This document shows positions 1 to 9,753 of a stretch of 64,000 bases of DNA, piece by piece. Each line of letters starts with the position of its first letter. Within the stretch, counting starts at the first letter, position 1. The translations under genes were made by a program, and so were the position numbers. Below the pieces are notes generated by a model. The model was not told where the DNA came from and ran no database searches. It saw only the letters and a list, made by a program, of their open reading frames with translations. The stretch comes from Blepharisma stoltei (Eukaryota > Ciliophora > Heterotrichea > Heterotrichida > Blepharismidae): NCBI GenBank assembly GCA_914767885.1, contig CAJZBQ010000062.1:310001-374000 (forward strand), given 5' to 3'.

Positions 1-812
1 AAAATTGGTAAGTCTGTGTTATATTCTCCTATTTTAATTCTTTCTATTATTTTATCGTCTGTTTTTCCTGGAAATGGTGGTCTTCCAGTCAGCAATATAT
101 ACATAATTACACCGCAGCTCCATATATCACATTTTTCGCTATATTTTCCAGTAAAAACTTCAGGAGCCATATAAAAAATTGTCCCAACCATCCCTTCCAT
201 TAATTCATTCTCTTTTAGTTTTACAGCTGTCCCAAAGTCTCCTATTTTCAGTTGGAAGCTTTTTCCTCTTTCTTCAATCATTATATTTTCAGGCTTTAAG
301 TCTCTATGTACGATGCCTAAACCATGACAAAATGAGACAACTGAAAAAAGCTGCCTCATGATTTCTGCAGCTTGCGTTTCGCTGAACCTTGATAATTTAG
401 AAATTTTCTTGAAAAGTTCTCCTCCTTCACAATATTCCATGACTAAATAGTAGTTTTCATCGTCTTCAAAGAAATCGTATATTCTGATAATATTGGGATG
501 GTCTAGTAATTTAAGAATTTCTGTTTCCTGAGCCATACTGCCTTCTTGGTTTTCTTCAGACTCACTGCCTAGTTTTCTGTATATTTTTGCCGCTCTTAGC
601 AAGCCTGAGAGTCGGTGAGTGCAGCGTCTTACCTCTCCAAAACTTCCTTTTCCAATTAAATTTCCTAGCATATAAAGTTGTTTGAAAGGAATCCCATGAG
701 GCTTAACGAAAGCTCCTGGATGGATCTTTATATCAAGCGCACTTCGAGCTGTAGGAGGAGCTGAGTTGTTTATAGCCAATTCTTTTGGCTTTGCGGATGG
801 GCAGCAACCCAT
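1..812 (-). CDS. CDPK/CaMK-like Ser/Thr protein kinase, N-terminal part
   Basis: Open from an ATG at 812 to the left edge (about 270 codons, no stop in the window). The N-terminus MGCCPS has a Gly at position 2 followed by cysteines, as in N-myristoylated and palmitoylated calcium-dependent kinases, so membrane attachment is likely (inference). The kinase domain starts near residue 53 with a glycine loop (GKGSFGEV). Then come the catalytic loop HRDLKPEN, DFG in GDFGTA, the APE motif in MAPEVF and subdomain IX as DIWSCGV. No EF hands are seen because the C-terminus is outside the window, so CDPK rather than another CaMK-group kinase is tentative. No intron or IES interrupts this part. It is divergent from the gene starting at 1067. 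Confidence 0.85.
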   Translation of the reverse strand, partial: MGCCPSAKPKELAINNSAPPTARSALDIKIHPGAFVKPHGIPFKQLYMLGNLIGKGSFGEVRRCTHRLSGLLRAAKIYRKLGSESEENQEGSMAQETEILKLLDHPNIIRIYDFFEDDENYYLVMEYCEGGELFKKISKLSRFSETQAAEIMRQLFSVVSFCHGLGIVHRDLKPENIMIEERGKSFQLKIGDFGTAVKLKENELMEGMVGTIFYMAPEVFTGKYSEKCDIWSCGVIMYILLTGRPPFPGKTDDKIIERIKIGEYNTDLPI

Positions 813-1066
813 TTTGTAATTAATAATTAAAAAAGAGCTTAGGGAATCCAAATTTTTTTTAGCAGTTTCGCTAATAAATTAAAATATTCCAACTAAAAAA
901 TTTATTATTCATCCTGCGGCTTATGTAAAATTCTTATTATAATATTAATGACGTAAAACTAAATTAAAGCTTAAAAGACTCTAAACAGAAAATTAAATTT
1001 AAATTCATTTTGATTGGATCATAAATAAGATATAATGCTTACAAAAATATAAGATTTATACTGATC

Positions 1067-2008
1067 ATGGCCGATCTAAGATTGTTTGATGAAGTCAGTC
1101 CAGTGATAGAAGATATCTGTGGAGTTCCAAGGACGTGGGGAATTAAAGGTCTCCTCAGTAAAGAGGAATGCCAGCTCTTTTTACAAAATGTTGTACATGA
1201 TGAAGAACTAGATACATCTGCTTACAAAAGGGCAGATGAAGTAGAAATTTTCCCAAAACGAATATCTTATCGATATAAAGCGGATCTTGATAATCTGTCG
1301 TTGCAATTTTTCGACAGAATCAAGACACTTCTTCCAAACCCACTTGTTTTCAATCAAGAAGACTCTGAATTAGGGTCATTTTTAGAGGGGTCTTGAAAGT
1401 TGTGGGGAGTTAATGAAAGGATTAGCTTTTTGAAATACTTGCCAGGTGGGCAGTTTACAAAACATAAAGACGGAATATATTTTAAGAATGAGGACCTTAT
1501 CCTTTTTTTTGGGCTCACTTAAGTTAACCATTGATATTTTTTGAAATTTGTTTTTTTTTAATATTATGCAAAAGTAAACAGGCCATATTAATAATATTAT
1601 ATTGTAATTATATATTTAAATGTAAAAAAATTCAAAGGAGTTAGAAGCATGATAACTATTTTGATCTATCTTAACGATGATTATGAAGGAGGCAGGACAG
1701 TGCTATACAATGATGAAGAAACTGTTAGGGTCGCCTTCGAGCCAAAAGCAGGAGATGCTTGTGCAATGATGCAAAACGTTATACACGAAGGAGGAGTAGT
1801 CGAGTCAGGAGAAAAACATGCCATTAGGCTTGACATTATTTATGAAAGAGATGCCCCATACGATCCTCAAAAATTTGATAATAATCAACTAGCAATGCAG
1901 TATTTAAAGATCGCACAAGATTTAGAAAGAGCCCACCAAGCAACTGAGTCAGTAAAGTATTATCAAAGAGCGTTTAGATTAAACCCACATTTGGAGTGGA
2001 TGCTTTAA
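1067..2008 (+). CDS. 2-oxoglutarate/Fe(II)-dependent oxygenase (prolyl 4-hydroxylase type)
   Basis: 265 codons after removing one IES (1498-1641). Residues 1-110 run to a TGA (1394-1396) read as Trp. The frame then continues to the first iron ligands, H-K-D in FTKHKDG. After the IES it resumes with a short Ser-Met-Ile-Thr stretch, the LIYLND strand, EGG, the distal histidine in NVIHEGG and the 2OG-binding Lys/Arg in GEKHAIRLDI. This is the double-stranded beta-helix order of P4H-like dioxygenases. The C-terminal 40 residues look like one TPR-like helix pair. No signal peptide is visible, so a cytosolic protein is more likely than an ER collagen hydroxylase. The substrate cannot be told from sequence. 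Removal of 144 bp at TA keeps the frame. Confidence 0.85.
1498..1641. other. TA-bounded IES in oxygenase gene (144 bp)
   Basis: The left TA is at 1498-1499 (ACCTTATCC) and the right TA at 1642-1643 (GAGTTAGAAG). Joining at TA gives Asp-Leu-Arg-Ser-Met-Ile and restores the frame between the first iron ligands and the core strands. The interior is about 85% A+T with in-frame stops. The inner ends are weakly inverted (TATCCTTTTTTTT and AAATTCAAAGGAGTTA). Confidence 0.85.
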
Positions 2009-2109
2009 TTAAAAGCTTTTTATATATGCTTCTTGAAAGAGAATAACCTAAAAGTTTTATTTTCTATATTTTATAATTTCATTGCTTGTCAGAGGATATA
2101 CAGCAGCAA

Positions 2110-3606
2110 TTAATTAGTAGTTAAATCATTAGAAAAATTGGAAGGAGTCTGATTTCTATAGTGCCGTATCAATTTTGATCTCACTTGAGAATTGCGAGCT
2201 GAATTAAGAGTAGATTCAGGACTGTATGAGCTTTTGACTATTTTATAATGGTTACTCCCTATGTAAGTTTTACTTAATGGCTTAAGCGGTTGAGTTGGAA
2301 GAAATGTTGTATTTGTGCTAGCTTTGCTTGATGGCAAAATTTTATGCATAATTCTTGAGTATGGAGAAATAGACCGAACTCCATAGCTCCTATCTTCTGA
2401 AGGGGTTTTTGATCGACTTTTATCTTGCTTCACTTTCTGATACTTTTGTAGTAGGTCAATCGGTGTCTTAAGAACATAAGGATTGCTATTTAATTTATCT
2501 CTAATTTTGACTGTATTGCATAATTTTTCCTCTTTATTTACTATATTTTTTAATTTTTCTTTTGGTTCAGTGCTTTTCTTTGACAGTTTTTTCTTATTAT
2601 ACAGCAAATAATAGGTAGCTGTAAGATGAGTTTTTTTATTTTTCAATAAAGACTTTTTTAATCCAGTAATATTAAACCCAATCATTCTTAATTGATTAAA
2701 AATCGTCTCATCAATAGCATCTCTCCCATCATAAGCCTCATCATCATCTAGATTTTCCCCATTAAGCCATTCATGCTTTCTAATTAATTCAATTGTTAAT
2801 CTCTCTTTAGGGTCAGCTTTAAGAATATTTCTAATCAAATCTTTTGCTTCAGCGCTAATTCACTTAGGAAAGTAGTATGAATTAGCAACAATTTTTTTAT
2901 AAAGAGATGCTACGTTTGTATCATCAAATGGAAGATACCCACACAGCATAACGAAGAGAATCACTCCACAACTTCAAATATCAGCTTTATTTCCATCATA
3001 TTCTTTCCCTATTAAAACTTCTGGAGCCAAATATGAAGGACTGCCACATGAAGTTTTTAAAAACTCATCAGATTCATGTTTTCTGCTGAGCCCGAAATCT
3101 ACAATTTTTAAGTTAAAATCATCATCAATAAGGATATTTTTTGGCTTCAAGTCTCGATGAGAAATATTCAATTTGTGCAGCTCTTCGATCCCTCTTAAAA
3201 TTTGACAGAAAAATTTCTTAGCTTGAGGCTCAGCAAGTTTTCTGTTTTTAATAATATACTCAAGCAAGTCTCCATTACTGATGTATTCCATTATCAGGTA
3301 AATCTGCTTGGAGTTCTCAACAGTTTCAAAAAGCTGGCATAAGTTAGGATGCCTTATGTCTTTTAATATTTCGATTTCTCTGGTGATTCTGATCATGTCT
3401 TCGTTATCTGTTATTTTGGATTTATCAAAAATTTTAACAGCTACCTTTTCACCTGTTAAAACATGAGTTCCAAGCTTAACTTTACCAAAATTCCCTTCAC
3501 CTATGGTATCTGATATAATGTAATGGCCGATGTTATGACTTTTACCTGAAGCTGGTCTAATTGCTGTCATATCACTCGAGGCTGGCCTGCAATTTGATCT
3601 ACTCAT
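2110..3606 (-). CDS. SNF1/AMPK/MARK-like Ser/Thr protein kinase with UBA-like segment
   Basis: 498 codons from the ATG at 3606 with no intron or IES, but with two in-frame TGA codons. One falls exactly at the conserved Trp of kinase subdomain IX (ADI-W-SCGV), the other in a Phe-Pro-Lys-Trp context. These are among the best evidence here for UGA = Trp. The kinase domain (about residues 28-285) has GEGNFGKV, the VAVK lysine, [13 protein letters not shown] and a T-loop with [11 protein letters not shown], typical of the AMPK-related group. Residues about 295-340 after the kinase domain resemble the UBA/autoinhibitory region of that group. The rest is basic, Ser-rich and low in complexity. The gene is convergent with the oxygenase gene, about 100 bp apart. 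Confidence 0.9.
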
Positions 3607-3830
3607 TTACAAATTAAATATTGAATTTTTATAATAAAAATGAGTGGAACAAAATTCCTACATGTTAAGTAAAAAAATTGTAATTTATTATGCGTATTTG
3701 GGATAAAGGAAGCATAATTTTTATTAAAATGTCAATAACACAATTTTTTTTCTGCAATAAAATTTAGGGCAATATTATTAAATTCCGCTGCTAAGATGCC
3801 AATCTATAGCGGCATATAATATCTTTTAAA

Positions 3831-6179
3831 ATGAATATATATTTAATAAATCAAATGAACTGGCTTTTACAATCTCCTATGAGCTGGAGTGAGAACAATG
3901 GAGATCAGGGTGAATTCTTATCTTCTGTGATGTCAACTGCAGAAGCTTTGAACAACATTATTCTTAATGTAAATAACTTGATATACGTTTTGAAAGATTC
4001 AGCAAACTCAACACTGCGCTCAGGTAAAAAATAAATAGATCTCACAAATAGTGAAAATGAGCGTGTTGCAAAGTATATCAATGGAGCATCACAAGCTCTT
4101 AATCGAATTGCATTAGACTTTTACATGATTTCTCCAAGTTTTAGTTCTCCATCTGCACCTTCAATAGTCAAATCTGAAGATGAAGAAAAGAGTGTCGCTC
4201 CATTTAAAGATGATTTTGATTATTTGAATAGCCTTAATCTCGCAATATGCATGAGTCTAATAATTATAGAATTTAATCCTATAAATTTGGGGATATTACT
4301 CTATAATCCGAATGCAAATATTTTAAGTTAGCATGCTTAAAAGTTTAATTTTAAAATTATTTATTGATTCTGATTAAAAAATATATGTTATAGATTAAAG
4401 GAATAGTTAGTGGAATAAATAGCTCGATTGACATAGATTTATATGCTGATCCTGATTGTCTATCGATTGGAGCCAAATTTGAGACATTAGAAGACGCATT
4501 GTATACTTTTCAAAAGTATGCAAATAAGAAAGGATTCAACATCTGCAAAGGAAACAGCTGGTCAAGCACAGGTCGCAACCAGACACCCCCACCCCACCCC
4601 TAAAAGTGGTACCCCAGCCCCCCCTTTTTAATGTACCCCCACCCCCCCTTTTAATGGCATCCCCACTCCCCTTTTAATGGCACCCCCACCCCCCTTAATA
4701 TAGCATAAATATATGACAAATGCTAATTTAGAGCAGGCATAATAAATAAATTATTTTTTTAAATATTCAAAATTACTGATTTATACAATATCCACATAGC
4801 GTAGCACAATCGATTAAGGAGTAGGTGGAACGGGGTGAGAATTTCCTATAACTACTAAGCACACCACATATGAAAAAATTTGTTAACAAGCATAATAATG
4901 ATCTTTGGTATTAATTAGCAGTATATCCTGCATATATTTATGAACTTTGTTGAAAAATGGCTAAAGAGTCGAATTAGAGATCCAAAAGTAAAATGACAAT
5001 AGCAAATACTATTTTATTAGTACTATTGAATCCTGTTACCAATTCAGTCCTGCAATCCTTATACAATGGGCATCAGATTAGCTTTAATTTATGAATCAAT
5101 AAATTTTAATGCAAGTTATTGTATTGTGCTTGGCTCATTTAATAATTAATGCCATTATCTATATCTTTTGGCATTATATATATAAATATAAAAAAAAAAT
5201 TTAATATATTTTCTAATTAATTGTTAATTAATTTAAATTTATTAATTAATCATAAATATTAAAGTAATTTATGGACTTAATTTATCAATATAGTGTTTTA
5301 ATTGGATTATTTTTAAATTATTCTTCTTGTTTCTAATCAATTACTTCTATAGAATAAACCCTTTATTTTTTGAGGGGGGTGCGGGGTTTCCTTATTGGGC
5401 GGTGGGGGTCTCTGGTTGCGACCTATGCTTGACCAAACAGCAAGCAAAATGTATATCAAGAATACGCCTGCTCAGCTCGTGGAAAAGCCAGAAAAAGAGA
5501 GACAGATCGCAAAAGAAACCGAAAAAGCACGAAAACTATGTGTAAATGCCACATAATTTTAAGGAAAAAAGAAGATTGCTGGACTGTAACCACAAGCAAG
5601 CTTGAACACACTCATAGTTTATTGACTGAAGAGCAAATAAAGATGACAGCGAAAAATCGCTACATTCCTGACCACATTAAAGCACAAGCAATAGCTCTTT
5701 ATCAAGCTGGAGAATCCCCTGCTAAAATTCAATATTTCTTACTATTTCATTAATAATGAAAATATAATTGTTTTTAATTATTCTACATAGCAAACTAAAA
5801 AATATTTTTTAATTAAATTAAAAGGAATCAACACTTTTAAATTAAAAAATTTGAAATATAAAATAAAAAAGATATTGATTTATATATTATGCACATATAT
5901 AATGCTTTGGCATTATTGTAGGAAGGTCTCCACATGTCAGGACATTTCTCACATGTGGAACCTAAATACCACATGTGGAGCCACTCAAATATGGGATTTG
6001 GGTTCTATATTTAGGAAATTACCCCTCCCAAAATAATACCAAAGCATTATATAAATTATTATTAATAGAGAGAATTAGAAAATGAGTATCAAGAATTATG
6101 CACTTGGTCCATGAAAGATCTATACAACATGCTTTACCGTCGCCGAGAAACAATCAAAGAAGAGATTTCTTCATACTAA
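3831..6179 (+). CDS. FAR1-type zinc-finger DNA-binding domain protein, split by three insertions
   Basis: Assembled from the ATG at 3831 with a 15-nt intron (4024-4038), an IES (about 4258-4403), a TIR element (4559-5435 plus one 6-bp duplication) and an IES (5740-6075). Subtracting these leaves 323 codons in one frame. The middle has the FAR1/WRKY-GCM1 pattern: an aromatic-rich FETLEDAL...YAN..GFN start, a Cys in YACSARGK, a basic linker with RKRNRKS, a second Cys in MCKCH, DCWTV and a final H-T-H. FAR1 domains occur in Mutator-like transposases and in host factors domesticated from them. No DDE transposase domain follows, so a stand-alone DNA-binding protein is likelier. The exact left edge of the first IES is ambiguous. 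No function is assigned. Confidence 0.65.
4024..4038 (+). other. 15-nt intron
   Basis: GTAAAAAATAAATAG contains an in-frame TAA. Its removal joins ...Arg-Ser to Asp-Leu-Thr-Asn and keeps the FAR1 gene open. It is the same size as the other introns in this window. Confidence 0.85.
4258..4403. other. Probable TA-bounded IES in FAR1 gene
   Basis: An in-frame stop (TAG at 4329) and a frame change lie between two coding stretches. A right TA at 4404-4405 with a left TA at 4258-4259 restores the frame (146 bp). Several other left TA dinucleotides in the same codon phase would also work, so only the presence of the insertion and the right end are well supported. Confidence 0.5.
4559..5435. mobile_element. 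TIR element with 6-bp target duplication inside FAR1 gene
   Basis: Terminal inverted repeats start TGGTCAAGCA and continue AGGTCGCAACCAGA, with a few mismatches over about 38 bp. AACAGC flanks both ends (4553-4558 and 5436-5441). Keeping one AACAGC joins Gly-Asn-Ser to Lys-Gln-Asn and restores the FAR1 domain. Just inside the left end is a C-rich tandem array built on CCCCACCCCCCTTTTAATGG-like units; the right end has a matching G-rich stretch. No transposase reading frame is seen in 877 bp, so it is non-autonomous. Six-bp duplications do not fit the TA rule of the other IESs. Confidence 0.8.
5740..6075. mobile_element. IES (336 bp) carrying a palindromic MITE
   Basis: The TA at 5740-5741 and the TA at 6076-6077 join in phase to give Gln-Tyr-Phe-Leu-Glu-Asn-Glu. 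Inside, 5899-6051 is a small element with near-perfect inverted ends (ATAATGCTTTGGCATTATT and AATAATACCAAAGCATTAT), abutting TA. Its centre repeats CCACATGTGG at short intervals. It has no counterpart elsewhere in the window. Confidence 0.75.
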
Positions 6180-6270
6180 TCAGCTGATTAACCAATTTTC
6201 CAACTAAGTAGTGTATCTAAGTAATTGTATTTCCATATGCATTTGTCTGGTCAGCAACATCTTGTAATTA

Positions 6271-7998
6271 ATGGAGACAGAAGAACAAGTAGCAAAAGGA
6301 CTCACAAATGCCAGCGTAGTAAGCAAGTACAGAGAAGCCGCAAACATAGTAAACCGTGCTCTCCAAGCTTTAGTCCCTCAATGCCAAGCAGGCGCTGACA
6401 TTTCCACACTTTGCTCCAATGGAGATCAGCTAATTGAACAAGGCCTCGCTACAGTTTTCACAAGCGCTCCAATTGAAAAAGGAATTGCCATCCCTACTTG
6501 TATTTCAGTAAACAACGTGTGTGCTCATTATAGCCCTCTTCCAGAAGAGTCATCTACTCTTCAGCCTGGAGATTTGATTAAAATTGAATTAGGTGCACAT
6601 ATTGATGGGTATATCGCGAATGCAGCTACTTCTTTAGTGGTAGGAGCCTCTGCAGAGACCCCGATTACTGGAAACAAAGCTGATGTTGTATTGGCTGCAT
6701 ATAATGCAATCCAAGCTGCACTTAGACTGATTAAGCCAGGAAGCTCAAACCTTGAAGTCACTGAAGTTTTCAACAAAATTGCAGCTGATTACCAATGCAA
6801 TGTGCTTGAAGGAGTTCTCTCACATGAGATCAAGCAGCATGTAATTGATGGAAACCATGTGATCATTGGAAAGGAGAGCTTTGACCAGCATGTAGAAGAG
6901 TTCAAGTTTGGAGCTAATGAGGCGTACATTATTGATATTTTTATATCAACTGGTGAAGGAAAGCCATTAACATTAACTTAAATATTGTGAAGTTCGCTGT
7001 AATGCCTCGAGGGCCTACCTCCACCCATATTGCTTCACCCGGCTGCTCACCACCGACCGGCCACGGCTTCTAAAGTGTTGCTCCTTCTGGACGAGGATGT
7101 GCACTCGCTACCCGAAGTTGGATGAGTTGCGCCACCGTGCCGTACGCCAACAGAGTTGTCCTTTCCGAAAATTTGAAAAACAAATTTTCTGGTCGAACTC
7201 ACGGCCAAAATGGAAATCCAAAGCCTGGACGTAACCTCATTGGTGCTGCTGAGCTTCTCCTTTCCAACCTTGGGACTCCATTTCCCCTGAGGTAAAAACC
7301 TTGTCATCAGAGTGAACTGCGGTCGACCAAATTCGACAATGCGCTCCACTGTGCCAAGGAAAAACCTAGCCGGATACCTACATCGAGCGCCAAATTCCCT
7401 TCCACGAGGTCCCCGGGTCCTAGAAGGTCCCAGCTACAGGTGTTGAGAAAAAGGGCTGGTTCGCCGTCGTCATTTTAATAAGTATGGTGAAGGAAAGCCA
7501 AAAGAAGCTGAGACAAGAACCACAGTTTTCCAAAGAGCATTAGATATGACTTACAATTTGAAGCTTAAAAGCTCAAGAAACTTTTTGACTGAAGTAAACA
7601 GAAGGTTCCCAACCTTGCTTTTCTCTCTAAGATCCTTTGCAGACCAGAGAAACGCTAGAGTCGGAGTGTCTGAGTGTTTGAATCACAATATGCTTTATAG
7701 TTTTCCAGTTATTACTGAGAAGCCAGGCGATTTAGTTGCACAGTTCAAAGTCACAGTTTTGATTCTTGAAACAGGGACAATTGTAATTACACCTCTCATT
7801 TTCAACCCAGAGCTCTGCCAAACTGAAAAAACAGTTACTGATGAAGCAGTCAAAGCTTTGTTAGCAACTCAGATGGCAACTGTTGCGGTGGCTAAGCCAA
7901 AGAAAGCGAAAAAGAACAAGAAAAAGAAAAAAGCAGCAGCTCAAGAGGGAGAAAGCAAGGAAGAAGAAAACAAAGCAGAGGAAACTAAGGCAGAGTAA
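6271..7998 (+). CDS. PA2G4: PA2G4/EBP1 homologue (proliferation-associated protein, M24 fold)
   Basis: 397 codons once the retroposon-like insert (6967-7484 plus one 16-bp duplication) is removed; animal PA2G4 is about 394. Landmarks in order are KGIAIPTCISVNN, the PGDLIKIELGAHIDG strand typical of the M24 'pita-bread' fold, ALRLIKPG, LSHEIKQHVIDG, ISTGEGKP, QRALDM, the KSSRNFLTEV/RRFP block, VSECLNH and VAQFK. A Lys-rich tail (KKAKKNKKKKK) follows, which in EBP1 binds rRNA. The family has lost aminopeptidase activity and works in ribosome biogenesis and translation (known for the family). The insertion falls between two well conserved blocks. No intron is present. Confidence 0.95.
6967..7484 (+). 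mobile_element. Retroposon-like element A (518 bp) in PA2G4 exon
   Basis: Flanked by a perfect 16-bp direct repeat, TGGTGAAGGAAAGCCA (6951-6966 and 7485-7500). It is clearly GC-richer than its surroundings, has no open frame and ends in GTCGTCATTTTAATA. It aligns over nearly its whole length with element G at 57037-57594. Long duplications and a fixed 3' end suggest insertion by target-primed reverse transcription (inference). Removing it with one repeat copy restores PA2G4 precisely. Confidence 0.85.
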
Positions 7999-8330
7999 CT
8001 AATTAGCAGTTAGACATAAATATAGAAATTAATTTATTGAAGCTTACAGGCAGTTTCGAGATCTGGCACATATGCGGAATTTAAAATTTCATAAAATTCA
8101 TCCACAGGGCAGTAAATATTTGTAATAACTATTATCTATAAAAATTAGTAAATGATTAATAGTTTTATATTTTAAAGAAAAGTATCAAATAAAATAATCA
8201 GGAAATTATATTAAAAAGATTAATTTGGAAAAAAAATGCTACTACTAAATATTTGAGCAACTTGGAATTTCTGTTATAGAGTGTCAATTCTTTTTAGCTA
8301 TGAATAGGGATACTCTGCCAACTCCAGTTT
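7999..8330. other. Intergenic, convergent
   Basis: AT-rich spacer between the convergent 3' ends of PA2G4 and the acid phosphatase gene. I see no reading frame, inverted repeat or element end in it. Confidence 0.6.
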
Positions 8331-9494
8331 CTATATGGCATTTCTCTCTTTTTTTGAAGCTTCAAAAGAAGTTGAAAATATGAAAACTCCTGATGACTTT
8401 TGAAAATCGGAGATATCTTCAGGATTAATGAGATAAATATAATTTAATAGGATTCTAAAAGCCATCAAAAGCCATAAAACATCGTTGTAAATTAGGCCCA
8501 CAGTAGCATTTTGATACGCTTCAAATACTAAAGTTGATGCAAATGGCGGATTATAATCTTGAGCAAGATCTAAGCAGGAGAGAAACGCAGCAAGAGTTGT
8601 ATCATGAGCTGAATAATAAGCAAACTTTAAATCCCCTCCATTAAAGGCTTGCTTTATGTTTCCTATTAATTCCTGGAAAAAAGCTGAGCATGATAAATTT
8701 CGAGCTTCAGCGTCGCTGAATGGGACATAAAATTTCGAGAATCCATGAATTTGTGCAAGCTGCTCAAAAAGTGTTTCATTCATGCCTGTTTTCCATGGAT
8801 TTCCATTGTATAAATCACATTCAAGTGCTGTATGTATGTTTGAGGCAGACGAAATCGTAGAGATTTTGACTCCTAGCACTTCTGAAATAGTTTTTAATAT
8901 ACCATTAGCCCAGTATTGTTGATTATTTAGGTATACTGTTGAATTTTTCAATGTTGCACTTATTTGGGAGATTCTTGCACAAGAATCTGAGTCATAGCCA
9001 TGCAAAACGTGGTCTTTCGGGCCTTGTATAACATTAATTGGAATAACTTGCATACTATTTGTAAGTGCAGCCTTGCCTAAGGCATTTTGAATAGAAGCAG
9101 TATAGGCGCTAATATTCATAGGAGGTGCTGTATTCAGCAATGTTACGTTTGGCCCTGTCCCTAATGGGTAAAGGCCAAGCATCTGGCTTCAAGCACTCAT
9201 GATTGTCCTGTCTGACGAAGTGGCTTGAACATATATTTCACTTGAGTTATATATTTCGCTCAGCAGAGGGGTAACTTGAGTATATCTTCTCCGGAATTCG
9301 TGGCCTATCAAATAATGCTGCCTCATTCCTGTAGGGGTGAGCTCTCCAAGCAAATTCGGGTCTCAGAAAGCTATATCGAAAGGATATAATTTGGTAGGAG
9401 CTCGTGCACCATGTCGTGATATTTCAGTAACAAAAATAGCATTTCCAATTGTGAATTCAAGCAAAAATATCAGCCAAATCATAAAATGCAACAT
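8331..9494 (-). CDS. Histidine acid phosphatase, secreted or lysosomal
   Basis: 387 codons. The ATG at 9494 is chosen because it begins a signal peptide (MLHFMIWLIFLLEFTIGNA); an upstream in-frame ATG lacks this. The phosphohistidine motif RHGARAPT follows at once. Two TGA codons are read as Trp (Ile-Ala-Phe-Trp-Asp-Pro-Asn and Met-Ser-Ala-Trp-Ser). TSSDRTIMSA matches the conserved second block of the branch-2 histidine phosphatases, and the catalytic HD pair is YYSAHDTTLAA. Family members hydrolyse phosphomonoesters in acidic compartments. A hydrophobic stretch (VLWLLMAF...) near the C-terminus could be a membrane segment. The gene is uninterrupted. Confidence 0.9.
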
Positions 9495-9753
9495 TTTTAA
9501 ATTAATATGCTGAATTTTTAATAAATTCGAAAATGCTATTCTATCAGATATTGGATAAAGCAATGATTATTTGAAATTAGCAAGAAATGCTATTTTTAAA
9601 AAAAACGAGCCAAATTTTATTTTAAGACCATTGGGTCTTATTATTTAGCTTACAATTTTTATAACTTTGTCTTATAAGCTCGAAATAATGATTTTCTAAT
9701 TGATTTAATACAATATGCCAACCAACGCCAAATTTTAATAGTAAAATAAGAAA

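Noticed and set aside
7047-7349. 100-aa minus-strand frame in element A
   Set aside because: It is inside the GC-rich retroposon, not conserved in the collinear element G, and has no recognisable domain.
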